Below, in pieces: positions 22,801 through 32,995 of a DNA stretch of 64,000 nucleotides; positions within the stretch are counted from its first letter, which is position 1, and each line of letters starts with the position of its first letter. The notes beneath the pieces are model-generated. The model was given only the letters and a program-made list of their open reading frames with translations. It had not been told where the DNA came from and did not search any database. Origin of the DNA: Aaosphaeria pasadenensis (Eukaryota; Ascomycota; Dothideomycetes; Pleosporales). The translations under genes and the position numbers were made by a program. The stretch lies in contig JAKLMB010000006.1 in the NCBI GenBank assembly GCA_022813625.1, positions 62,001 through 126,000 of the forward strand. Reading direction: 5' to 3'.

Positions 22801-24857
22801 CTACATAGCAACCTTCTCCTTTGGTATCAGGCCCAGGGCCTCTAGCATGAAGGCCGCACTATTGATCATTCCATAGAACAGCATTGGTATCACCTCGTAC
22901 GAGTTAGTCAGAAGATCCGCTGATGCAGCTGAAGAAGAAGAGGAAGAAGAAGTTGAACACTTACACCAAAGAACAAGTTACCCAGAATACCGCGTCGAGT
23001 AATCGTTTCTGCCAATTCCGTCCTTGATATTACCGGTGCCAGCTCCGACTTGAACGGCCCAAGTAGTCGATAGAACGTGACGAAACTTGCACCAAAGCAG
23101 TACGTCAGCAAGACCTTGAGACCATGCGCTCTATACAGTTCGAGGAGGCCCGGCGCGCCGCCGAAATCTTTGGCGAGTGTGCTCATGTATGCGCTGTGAT
23201 CGACGCCATACTGTATGCGAGACGTCTTTCGAGCGAGGAGATGGTAGTGCGGTGGGTCGGTGGGAATCTGCATGCGGCCGGTGATCAATGCTGTCCACCA
23301 CATGGCTTGCTGTTCGGCGATCGGGGGGATGGCTCCTACTCCCGGGCGGACAAAGCCTATGAATGCAATGTCTGGATGCGATGGGGCGATGATGTTGCGT
23401 ATTAATGCATCGGATGCTGTAGGGTAGCTGGCATCGAGCCAGGAAAACACCTGCTTGTATCCGGTACAGTAGATGACGCAATTAGGTCTAACCTCAACGT
23501 TCTTCATGCGCCTCCAATCTTTCCGATCAGGCCTGCTTTCAAAGATAACTCGTCCAGATGGATCGATGCGTTCGGGGAAGCTGCAGGTGTCGACCCATCT
23601 CTTGGAGTTGGCATCTTCCGGTGGATCCACATAGCCGTTGCCCAGGAAAGCCAAAGGGTGCTTCTCCTGATACGGTCTATTCAGATAGGGCATTGCTTTG
23701 CTACTTTTATTCAAGAAAACATAGGCACGTCCAAGTCGGTCGTGAGGCAAAGCTCCTACATGTTGATTCATCCCAGCTTGGGTTCCAGTCAAGAACCACA
23801 GCACCCGCTTGATGACGAAGTCGGAGACGAACCAACGAAGTCTAGATTGTGCAATTGCGCGGTGGACATATGCGGTTTCGAATAGATTCGTGATCAGGCC
23901 ATCTATTGGGAGACCACCCTTGAATTGCTTCCCGAAAACTTTGAATCGGCTCAAAGCTTTTGGGAAGGAGAGGAATCCCGTTCGGAAGCACATGGTGACC
24001 TGCAAAGCATCGGCTTTCATCGACTCATAGGCCAGATCTAGCTTGATTGTCAGTCAAATGGTTTTAGTAGATATGTGGTTTTTATCATACCCATGGCTGT
24101 CTCTCCGCATCCGAGAATCAAAACGTTTCGGCCTGTAAGCTGTGATCGAAGCTTGTATTGTGAGGAATGGAAGACATCCCCCTTTACGTTCTCTATACCT
24201 GGAATATTAGGAATGTTGGGTTGTACATGTAGCCCGGTGCATATCGCGATATGCGAGCAGTCGTATGTTTGTTCTTTGCCATCATGTTTGCCATCTATGT
24301 AGGTAACACGGTGCTTCCTTTGCTGCTCTGATGTTGTGGCTAATGGGGAGATATTGATTACTCGGCATCCCAGATTAATAAATGGACTAAGTGCGAAGCG
24401 GTCTATATAAGTCTTTAGATAATCGACGTATTGAGGAAGCGATATGTGGTCAGGTGTTGAAAGTGGGAAACGATGATCAGAAAAGGTGGTCAATTGCTTA
24501 GAGGACACCAATTCTGCATTTTCGTAAGAACGAAACTGGAATGTACCCCCAATGTCATGTTCTCTTATGCGCTCGTTAATAATAAGATAGTGCCGATTAT
24601 CATGAGGATATACCTACGCTTCGAAGAGTTGAACTTCGATAGGCGAATCCGGAGTGGATGCTTCAAGAAGCGTTTTCAGTGTTACCAATCCGCCCGGGCT
24701 ACAAGAAGGAATAAGTATTATTTCTTTCAGTAGGGTGTTCAATCAACAGATATATACGTGAATTGGTGGTATTATGTAAAATACAGTAACTCACTCACCC
24801 AGCTCCGATTATTGCTACGCGCCGAGCTGCCACGCTCGGGTGGATCTGCCCAGACAT
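22801..24857 (-). CDS. Flavin-containing monooxygenase (FMO-like)
   Basis: Five exons give 592 aa: 24799-24857, 24618-24698, 24091-24563, 22965-24037, 22801-22893. The FAD site VAIIGAGPGG is split by intron 1 and continues LVTLKTLLEA. DIGGTF and the later NAD(P)H site VLILGCGETAMG follow, also next to an intron. Motif YCTGYKQ near residue 350 corresponds to the FMO C-terminal C(A/T)GY motif. The C-terminus, VIPMLFYGMINSAAF, is hydrophobic and suggests membrane association. Expected reaction: NADPH- and O2-dependent hydroxylation or S/N-oxidation of a small substrate. It is divergent from the FAD oxidoreductase across 598 bp. The last intron (22894-22964) was chosen for its gtaagt donor and ctaac branch; two other joins are possible. 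Confidence 0.9.
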
Positions 24858-25455
24858 GCTTGATGAACTGTTTAATGATAGAGAATACGAGTTGTTTTTG
24901 AGGGCCGAATCCCGAGGCATAGACCGATCGAGCTGTTAAATGGTATGAATTATTACTAGCATGTAAATCGTTTCAGTTATCTTGAGGGGCCTTGACAAGG
25001 GACGAAACCCTTTCGTACCTACAAGTAGTCGGAATGGTGATGTTGTGTAACTATCAGCTCCTCACCTTGACATCATCACTCCCTCGGCCGATAGAGAGAC
25101 TAAGCGGCTCTACGATTACGTCTCATTGAGAAACAACCAATCGCAAGCATTACTTTATTATCCCATATCATCAATTCTCCCGTTCGCTTCAACACGTGCG
25201 ACTAAATATGCTAATGACGATGCCACCCAGCCAAGTGCTGGTAAAACTCTCCGCTTGAGACCTGCCTCTTTTCGTACCATTTCCCGCCACTACTCCCCCT
25301 GCAAAATCGTGCGTCGCAGTTTTGTCACAATTGCACGATGCCAAGCTGTCTTCTCCCCATCTCATCGTATACCAGCCAGAACCCAGGATACCTCTGACCC
25401 CTCTTATTGTTCGGCATGTCACTTACGGTGCTGAAATGATATTTCCCATTCTACC
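24858..25455. promoter_or_regulatory. Shared divergent promoter region
   Basis: 598 bp between the divergent ATGs of the monooxygenase (-) and the FAD oxidoreductase (+). It contains a 102-codon plus-strand frame (25126-25434), more likely leader than gene. Possible co-regulation is inferred from layout only. Confidence 0.5.
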
Positions 25456-26923
25456 ATGACAATGGCTTCCAACAATGGGACAAAGAAACTGCAAGTAGCC
25501 ATTGTTGGCTCTGGTATGGCCGGGCTGGTTACCGCTTACCTCCTTTCGAACGATCCTCACCAACGGTATGCGGTCAAAATTTTCGAGTCGGTGCGTGACA
25601 GATGACTGCGATCTCTATGAGCGAAACTGACGATTCGTGAAGGGCAAAACACTTTCCCTAGACTCCGCCTCCGTCTCGATACCAAATGCCACGAAAACAG
25701 CCTTCAACCGCGTCGATCTTCCCATGCGCGCATTCGCGGGCGGCTTTTACAGTAACTTGAAGGCAATGTACGATCACCTAGGCGTAAAATACCATTCACA
25801 GCCCTTCCTCTTCGAGTTTGCAAAATCGCCGACAAAGTTGGGTTCGCGGCCACGGTCGGATTCGCAGTCGCAGTCGCCGGCGTCCTCATACTTCGTTCAT
25901 GCTTCGAACCTGCATGAGACACCACCTCCGCGGCCCCGCGCCCTGCCATTTATATCGTATATACTCGAAGTCGTATATTTATTGGTCTGCTATGCATGGT
26001 TCTCGTTGTGCTGTTTCTTGGTGGCACCTTTGGACGGGCTGCAAGGTGCTGAATCGTTGGAAAAGTATTTGCGGAGAACTTGGGTCCCGGAATACTTTAT
26101 ATCCTACTATGTCTTGCCGCTCATCTCGAGTGTCACGACATGTCCGCATCAATCATTGCTCGAGTTTCCAGCCAGTGATGTGATCGGTTACAAGCGGAGG
26201 ACGCATAATGCACCGCATTACACGGTATCGAACGGCGTGAACACTGTTCAGGAGCGGCTCATAAAGGGCGTCAATTACGAGCTTTCTGCACCAATCTCGA
26301 AGGTGACACCTACTGGAAACAGGGTGAAACTAACGTGGAAGAAGGTCGACAGTAATGATGCCGAGGATCAGGAAGAAACCTTTGATAAAGTGATCATGGC
26401 TGTGGCTCCGGACATTGTTGGCCAAATATTCGAGCCGTTGCAGCATTTCATGCGAAGGATACCTACTGTGATGGTGGAAAGTGTTGTCCACTCGGACAAG
26501 ACAATGCTGAAGCAAGGCTCGAGCCTGGAACAAAGAAAGAGCAGGCTTGGCGCACAACTGATATATCTACGGACGACGACCGATAATATCCATCAGACGG
26601 AGTCTCATCATGTTCAAAATTGTGGTTCTATTGTCACGACCTGCCCAATCGATAAAATCGATGACGAGCATACGATCCATTCAGCGACATTTACTCGAGT
26701 GCTTCGAACCCCGGAGAGCAAGCGCATTGTAAATAGCATTTTTAGAGATACCCCTAATTTCGCGGGAACAGAGAAGTCTAATCCCCTTTGGAAGAACGGC
26801 GATGATAACGTCTTCCTGGTTGGAGGTTGGTGTTGGGATGGAATGGTGCTTCTGGAAGGCTGCATCGTGTCTGCGATGCGTGTTGCCAATGCTCTTAATG
26901 TTGAGATACCCTGGAAGTCTTGA
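25456..26923 (+). CDS. FAD-dependent oxidoreductase, COG2907/amine-oxidase-like
   Basis: Two exons, 25456-25590 and 25643-26923 (intron gtgcgt...gaag, 52 nt), give 471 aa. The N-terminus has VAIVGSGMAGLVTAYLL, the Rossmann GxGxxG motif for FAD, ending KIFES. A further region, RVDLPMRAFAGGFYSNL, matches the place where bacterial COG2907 enzymes carry DTGF..N..TYPN. VVHSDKTML resembles their LHTD..LMP motif, and NVFLVGGWCWDGMVLLEGC occupies the C-terminal FAD-contact position. Residues about 135-165 contain a hydrophobic, possibly membrane-dipping segment. In bacteria this family often sits beside cyclopropane-synthase-type methyltransferases; here a methyltransferase follows 618 bp downstream. 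The substrate is unknown. Confidence 0.85.
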
Positions 26924-27541
26924 TCTAGGATAGCGAACATATGTAATGGTTGAATGTAAATGTACCGTAAGCTAAATTTGTGTCAGTGGTGTAAATCGTA
27001 GTTCAATGTAATGCGTTGTAAATAAAACTGTCTCGTATAGCAAATCCATATTGAAAAGTTGAAGGAAAGTGTGTTGGAACCCATCTATTCATATATCAAG
27101 TACATATCATGTCGTTATGTAAATACGTTGTAGCCCAAAACTAACTTGTATCAATGACAACGATTATAGACGTGTCGATTTGTCTGTATGTGCACGTAGA
27201 TAGCCGTAAAAGATTATAAAAATGCTATTAGCACTCAAGTGGCTACTCAGAGTGAACGAACCCCTCCAGATAGCCATTGTAAATCTTATGTTTAAGGCTT
27301 CATGTTTAACGTTAACTGCCTATTCCGTATGAGGGATATTACATACATTTGAGCTCGTCTAGGTTGAGCTAGTGGTAGTAAGATATGTCGACGCACTACA
27401 CCGGAGACTTGTCATCATTCTTCTACCTCGTAACACCAGCAACCTTGAGGACCCGATGAGGCGACACCAGAATATTGTAGGCAGCGTGTATTGTTTACTT
27501 TCTTGTACATAATTTCGCCGAGTTCATTTAATGTTCTAGTC
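26924..27541. other. Intergenic, 0.62 kb, AT-rich
   Basis: 3' flank of the oxidoreductase and promoter of the methyltransferase. No coding feature was seen. Confidence 0.6.
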
Positions 27542-28717
27542 ATGTTGTTACGCTTTTTGGATTTTGATTTTCGATGTTCTCATTTATTCATATTTCTAAG
27601 TGGATTGTTCCTCGTGCCGTTTTTGAAGTTGACCTTGTCCATTGTGTTGAAGCTTTGGAACCGTAAGAAATTCAAGGAAGATGATACCAGAACTTTATAC
27701 AGTCTGGCGCATGGAAAACTCAATCTAACATTGAGCCCACCTTCGATGTGGATGAACATGGGCTACTGGAAGGCAAGCCGGACGAAGAATACACTGAGCA
27801 TAGCACTGACCTACGTCCAGGAAGACTCCAATGACTTGAACAACAGCAAACCTGGCTCCATGACGCTGGCGCAAGCAAGCCGGAACCTATTGTCAGAGGT
27901 CTTGAAAACAGCTGGATTCGACAAGGCACGGGGATCTCAGGCGTCTCCATCTCAACCGCCACGGCTGAGGACCCTTATCGATCTGGGCGTTGGATGTGGG
28001 GAGCAGGCGGTATACTTGAACAGTCAATCCCCGATCCGAGAATCGGATGGTACCTGGTGGGATGATCAGAAGTATGTGGAGAGATTCGATACCTATATCG
28101 GCATAACAGTCGACAAAACCCAGTTTCGATATGCCGAACAGCGTCTCCAAGAATGCATTCAACAAACCAAAGGCGATCCTTTATCGGAGAAACGACAATT
28201 ATGTCTTTTCTGCGCAGATGCAGCGCAGCCAGACCTATGGAACCTCGACCTCCAGCAGCAGGTCCTCAATGCCACGAAGGATCGGGACGAGAATTGGGTC
28301 ATGGCTTTAGATACTCTGTATCACTTCGCGCCGTCACGTTGGCCAGTCATCGAGTACGCATCTCACGTACTAGGCGCGTCGTTTATGGCTTTCGACCTTT
28401 GCCTTGCGGACGAAGCCTCTGGGATTGATCGTGCGCTTCTCCACGCATTAACGAGTCTAATGAGAGCACCTTGGGCAAACTTCAGCACGGTGGATGAATA
28501 TCGTAGTAAACTCCACAAAGCCGGCTACAGGGATGTTAAAATGCGCGATGTTACAGAGCATGTTTTTGGGCCACTGGTAACATTCCTGGGAGACCACGAC
28601 CAAAAGCTACAGTCATTCGGCAGTGGGTTGGGACAATTTCACGTGGCAAAGTGGATGTTTGGGTGGTGGGCGCGGTCAGGCATCGTGAGAGGTGTCATTG
28701 TTGTGGCAAGAAGGTGA
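27542..28717 (+). CDS. Membrane-anchored SAM-dependent methyltransferase
   Basis: Single exon of 391 aa from the first ATG (27542). An N-terminal hydrophobic segment (residues about 14-40, FIFLSGLFLVPFLKLTLSIVL) would anchor it in a membrane. Then come SMWMNMGYWK, the SAM-binding motif I LIDLGVGCGEQAVYL, the acidic/GIT loop YIGITVDKTQFRYAEQRL and motif FCADA; the catalytic face is ALDTLYHF. The GIT...Q..A..R pattern is shared with cyclopropane-fatty-acid-synthase and sterol/quinone-type C-methyltransferases. Lying head-to-tail after a COG2907-like flavoprotein, it may modify a lipid or isoprenoid chain; this is inference from context. Confidence 0.87.
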   Translation: MLLRFLDFDFRCSHLFIFLSGLFLVPFLKLTLSIVLKLWNRKKFKEDDTRTLYSLAHGKLNLTLSPPSMWMNMGYWKASRTKNTLSIALTYVQEDSNDLNNSKPGSMTLAQASRNLLSEVLKTAGFDKARGSQASPSQPPRLRTLIDLGVGCGEQAVYLNSQSPIRESDGTWWDDQKYVERFDTYIGITVDKTQFRYAEQRLQECIQQTKGDPLSEKRQLCLFCADAAQPDLWNLDLQQQVLNATKDRDENWVMALDTLYHFAPSRWPVIEYASHVLGASFMAFDLCLADEASGIDRALLHALTSLMRAPWANFSTVDEYRSKLHKAGYRDVKMRDVTEHVFGPLVTFLGDHDQKLQSFGSGLGQFHVAKWMFGWWARSGIVRGVIVVARR

Positions 28718-29512
28718 TAACTGCTCATTTGATACAACAATCGAGTTTGTGCACATCTCTCTCCCTTCGTAGGAAGTATTTGAACGTCCTTACAGTGTGA
28801 CCCCTCTTAAACTTTGCGTTTCGTTTACCATCGTTTGATCCGGATCCAAGTCTTATAGACATTCCTCGTCATCCAGTCAATACCGTATGCTGAATGTGAG
28901 ATGCAAAACGCAAAATTGAAAGCCGACGAGCAAATTAAGAGCAATCTAAAAATTGACATAAAGCGGAACTCAAGAGTAGAATAAGAAGACTTAATACCTA
29001 TTCGAAGAATTCGTCGAGCATTTTCGCAAGCGTAACGTATCATCCTTATTTAATTCATCACAAGTGACGATTACGCCAATTCATACCCCTGCTCGACATG
29101 CCGTTCGTAGCGAGCAGAATAACAACAAACACAGCATTGTAACCTAAACAATACTACGTGGCAGATGATGAATGAATAGTATGAGATTAGAATACGAGAT
29201 GTTTACGTTTCTTACTGTAATAGCACATCACTTATTTCATTCAGAGGGAATCTTGGATTTCGTCATGCTCAAAAACTTGGTTCTGCCAGGTACGACAATC
29301 ACGGCCTGAAACGCGACCCGCCTCGCGTCCTTGGAAAGCCAACCAAAGCAATGGCATCATATTGCGGGGTCGGTTGTATCATGCGAATGACCCATATAAA
29401 GTCAATTGGTTAACCTTCCTGCATCCAATATTCAACTGATCACAGTTTCAACCCTCGATAAAAACAACCAAATCAACCTTTCTTGCCTCCCAAAATACAC
29501 GACACACTCATC
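28718..29512. other. Intergenic, 0.8 kb
   Basis: Contains the 3' UTR of the methyltransferase and the promoter of the next gene, with a TATAAA at 29395. No coding feature was seen. Confidence 0.6.
29395..29400 (+). promoter_or_regulatory. Candidate TATA box
   Basis: TATAAA 118 bp upstream of the ATG at 29513. Confidence 0.45.
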
Positions 29513-30020
29513 ATGGCGACCGAAGACACCGTTCAGCTCAATGAAGCTCATGCGCCCCAGCAAGCATCGCTTGATGCATTCGACTCAATCCTGGAGTCCG
29601 GTAAGCAAGAGCTGATCAAGCTAAGGCACAGCCACGATAGTATGCTTCAAGTCGCATGTCTTTCACGATTGATTCTAACAGCGTGTAGAGCATGAACCTG
29701 AGTATTTCCGCGCGGTGAAAGACGTTTCCGACAGCGACCTGGCAAGTTTCTCCGCTTCTGACCTTGAGTCGGTTCGCGTCGCAAACTCGGCATACGGACT
29801 GCACCTCTTTGGCAAGGTGAAGATTCCGGCTGTCGACAACGCCTATATCCACATCCGTATCTTCGGTTCAGCGAAGGAGAACACGGATGGAAGCAGCCCT
29901 GACGAGAGGGAGTACAAGTTGCACAGTATCCATACCGAGGAGGTGGTTAAGGACGATGGAGACCATGTGTTCCGTGCGATCTTTGGAAAGAACGATGCGC
30001 TTGAATGGTTTGATACGTAA
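29513..30020 (+). CDS. Small conserved-looking protein of unknown function
   Basis: Two exons, 29513-29600 and 29689-30020; the 88-nt intron has gtaagc, a ctaac branch and a gtag acceptor. The product is 139 aa and acidic, without a signal peptide or membrane segment. The C-terminal half (GLHLFGKVKIPAVDNAYIHI, then FRAIFGKNDALEWFDT) looks like alternating beta strands of a compact cytosolic domain. I do not recognise the family. The ATG follows an A/C-rich leader typical of expressed fungal genes (cactcatcATGG), which favours a real gene. Confidence 0.75.
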
Positions 30021-31015
30021 TTTTTGGATACCCCTCTGTTGTAACTACTTAATGCCGACGGGCATATCTAAGAAATATTCATTGTTTCCCAGATCTCATG
30101 GAACATTACATATCAGACCGTGCTCATCATCTATTGTGATCAAGACTTCTCTACCTGCCGGCTCTCATGCTGGTATTTTCAGCCTCAAAGTCAGTCAATC
30201 GCTGAAAATAGTTGCTGGTTCATAACCAAGCCGAATCCGATTGCAATCAGACCATACACACCAATAAGAAAACGCATATATATCCTGTACATATCATGTG
30301 ATTATTGCAAGTCGACATATTATATGAAACGTTAATATGCATGTCATTTACATAAATGAGATGTTTGTTCGAATTCGTAGTTCGACATTGAGGAACAAAA
30401 GTTGTTGACATGATATTTCACGAAAGTACCAGGCGACCTCCGTGACCACCTTACAAACATTCCATATTATATTTGACTAAGGATCCTTTTCTCATTTTGT
30501 ATCGAATCATCTGCTAAGGAGCTAGGGTGGTAATCTTAGGGTGACTATGTAGTAACTATGAAGAGCGCTATAGTCATACTACGCAGTACATCTTACGTTG
30601 ACTCATCGATGTGAAGCACTGGGTCCACTATAACATCATATAAATGTGAAAGATGACCCGAAATTACAATAATTTGCTCTGTCCAACTTGCCCTGCTATG
30701 TTTCTGCTGGAGCCTTGCTGATGAACAGTCATGCTGTCAGGCGCGCAGTGACTCACGACACTGCCCCAGAAGGCAGCAAGTACCAACCTTCGCACGTAGT
30801 AAATCATCTATGGGGAGTCATATGTTTTTTGTATCAGCCACAGCGTAGATGTCCGAATTCAATGGCTTCGGAGAATATCATGGCGGTTGACAAAATTGTA
30901 TATCAAGTCGTCTGTCCAATGTGTCTGCTCGAGTTCATCGCAGCAAGAGCAAAGTGCGACGACTACAACACCATCAACAGACCATATTTTACCCGAGAAC
31001 ACTAAGAAGGTTGCA
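30021..31015. other. Intergenic, 1.0 kb, AT-rich
   Basis: 3' flank of the small unknown gene and promoter of the P1-like gene. A 105-codon frame at 30688-31005 runs up to the P1-like ATG and is probably leader sequence. Confidence 0.55.
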
Positions 31016-31405
31016 ATGTCTTCATCGCGCGCTGAAACCGCTGTCTCGGTATGAGTGAATCAGGCTTGAACCTTCCGCGATGGTACTGAACGAATTTAGT
31101 ACGCATCACTTATTCTTGCCGACGCAGACATCGCCATTACAGCCGAAAAGTTGCAGATTCTCCTCGAAGCAGCCGGTATTGACGACATCGAACCCATCTG
31201 GACTGCTCTGTTTGCGAAAGCACTCGAAGCGAAGGACGTCAAGGCCATCTTGACGACTATCGCTTCGTCGAGGAACGTCAGCGGGTCCAATGTTGAGAAG
31301 TCTCAGGACGATAAGAAGGGTGAAGAGGGAAGCAAGGATGGAGAAGAACAAGGGACTGAAGATGAATTTAGTGACGATGATATTGGGTTATCTTTGTTCG
31401 ACTAG
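31016..31405 (+). CDS. Divergent 60S acidic ribosomal protein P1-like
   Basis: Exons 31016-31048 and 31100-31405 (intron gtatga...ttag, 51 nt) encode 112 aa. The N-terminal dimerisation domain is plainly P1: YASLILADADIAITAEKLQ, then DDIEPIWTALFAKALEAKDV. P1/P2 form the flexible ribosomal stalk that recruits translational GTPases. Two oddities stand out. The Ala/Gly-rich hinge is replaced by a hydrophilic Ser/Asp/Lys/Glu stretch. The terminal peptide is DDDIGLSLFD instead of the near-invariant DDMGFGLFD that contacts elongation factors. It is therefore likely a paralogue, with a canonical P1 gene expected elsewhere in the genome. Confidence 0.88.
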
Positions 31406-32013
31406 ACAAATAGTACGTACGGCGAGATTTGCTAGATGTCATAAGATGGAGCTAGATTATGGAAACCATTATATTCACCAAAACATTTTCCTATGGACAA
31501 TATTGCTCAAAGTTCTTAGCATTGTATCATTCGTCGCTCCACATGTTGATGATTTGGAGTAAAATGACAAAGTACGCATGTGTGTCGAAGCAATCTTGTT
31601 GCATAGCCTTTGTTCTGCACAGAGAACTCATGTGTATCTCTGCATTTCCAGGAGGAGTTTTACGACTGAACAACGCTGCCATCTAATTTTATCGTTCGCA
31701 AAGTCAATCTACCAAATAATTGATTAAGCAGATTAACGCCTGTATGGAATCGGAAAAGTGCGAACCAAGCGCCGAACTATACTTGATGTAGCTATTATAA
31801 GAGTTTTACCTATCATCGCTTGGACCAACTCCGCGATCGTCGGGACAATGCATATGGGTAAGTGGCTTCCCGGTACTATATAATATCAGTCAAGAGTGCT
31901 CAGTTTTTGAACTTAAATCGTCAATCAACTCAATTCTCCAAAAAAATCCCAAAGAAAACATCAATCCACACCCCTTTCACCAATCCAATCAATCTCCATC
32001 ATCTATACATACA
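31406..32013. other. Intergenic, 0.6 kb
   Basis: 3' flank of the P1-like gene and promoter of the UPF0303 gene, with TATATAA at 31877. Confidence 0.6.
31877..31883 (+). promoter_or_regulatory. Candidate TATA box
   Basis: TATATAA 137 bp upstream of the ATG at 32014, followed by a CA-rich leader. Confidence 0.45.
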
Positions 32014-32538
32014 ATGGCTCATCCAGACTACGTCGCCTTGGCAGAGGCACCCCGCGATATTGAAGCCATCCAGGCACAAGAAGAAGCAGCACGACTCCCA
32101 CAATGGAACGCATCCGTCGCCTTTGAACTAGGCAGTGCTCTTCGCACTCGCCTTCTCACATTTGATAAACCTGCCGTTATCCACATTTCCACCGTTTCAA
32201 CACCACCACATGTCCTTTTCCACGCGGCCACTCACTCCGGTACCGCACTAGACAACGACTACTGGGTCCGACGCAAGCGCAATGCTGTCATCAGGTGGAG
32301 CGCGAGCACATGGCGCTTGCACAACACCTTCGAGGGAGACGAGGAGAAGTTTGCGAAGAAGTTGGGTCTAGGAGAGGATGCCAAAGAGTATGCGATTCAC
32401 GGTGGTGGTGTGCCCATCTTCGTGAACAATGTTGAGGGACCTGTGGCTGTCGTGGTTGTGAGTGGGCTCAAGCAATGGGATGACCACATGGTAGTCATTG
32501 AGGAATTGATGAAACTCAGCGAAAAGTTGAACAACTAA
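32014..32538 (+). CDS. UPF0303 / HbpS-like (DUF967) domain protein
   Basis: Intronless, 174 aa, the usual full length for this family. Features: FELGSALRTRLLTFDKPAVIHI, LFHAATHSGTALDNDYWVRRK, an invariant-looking GGGVPIFV near residue 128, and VSGLKQWDDH. These match UPF0303/haem-degrading HbpS-like proteins found in bacteria and fungi. The bacterial relative HbpS binds haem or reduced cofactor in an octamer; a function in fungi is not established. The ATG is preceded by a CA-rich leader and a TATA box. No targeting signal, so cytosolic. Confidence 0.9.
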   Translation: MAHPDYVALAEAPRDIEAIQAQEEAARLPQWNASVAFELGSALRTRLLTFDKPAVIHISTVSTPPHVLFHAATHSGTALDNDYWVRRKRNAVIRWSASTWRLHNTFEGDEEKFAKKLGLGEDAKEYAIHGGGVPIFVNNVEGPVAVVVVSGLKQWDDHMVVIEELMKLSEKLNN

Positions 32539-32995
32539 ATGGCGAAATGACCGTGGATATATTTATGAGAGTTGCTTGATCAGCTGAATGGAATTAAAAA
32601 ACAATATGACTTATCTTCAAATGTTAAAAGGAGTCCTGATCACAATCCCTGCTTGCCAAAAGTAGTCGTCGCGTGTTCCCAAATTCGCATTAGACTACAC
32701 TTTTTGCGATTGCTGTCTTTTTATACCTTTAACTTGTAATGTACTCCGTTCCTGACGAGGCACAACATCATTTACAAGTACTTGTATCACCCTCTCTACC
32801 TCGTCCTTCCTTATCCGGCAAGGATGAACAGCGCCTTTCTATCTCACTCCATCCGGCTTATGGTTCCGGAAGGGCGCACTCTAGCTAGGTTCGGCTAGCA
32901 ATCCATTCAAACTACTATAAAATATCTGACAGACTCGACCCATGTTTCGAACAACAAATTATACTGTTCGCCTCCATCAAATCATCAGGATCGTC
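32539..32995. other. Intergenic, 0.46 kb
   Basis: Contains the 3' flank of the UPF0303 gene and the MFS promoter with TATAAA at 32916. A further in-frame ATG lies at 32942. Confidence 0.55.
32916..32921 (+). promoter_or_regulatory. Candidate TATA box
   Basis: TATAAA 80 bp upstream of the ATG at 32996. Being only 26 bp from the ATG at 32942, it favours the downstream start. Confidence 0.5.

Noticed and set aside
25126..25434. 102-codon frame before the FAD oxidoreductase
   Set aside because: More likely 5' leader; could be an upstream ORF but no motif supports it.
30688..31005. 105-codon frame ending just before the P1-like gene
   Set aside because: Lies in its promoter/leader and lacks coding features.
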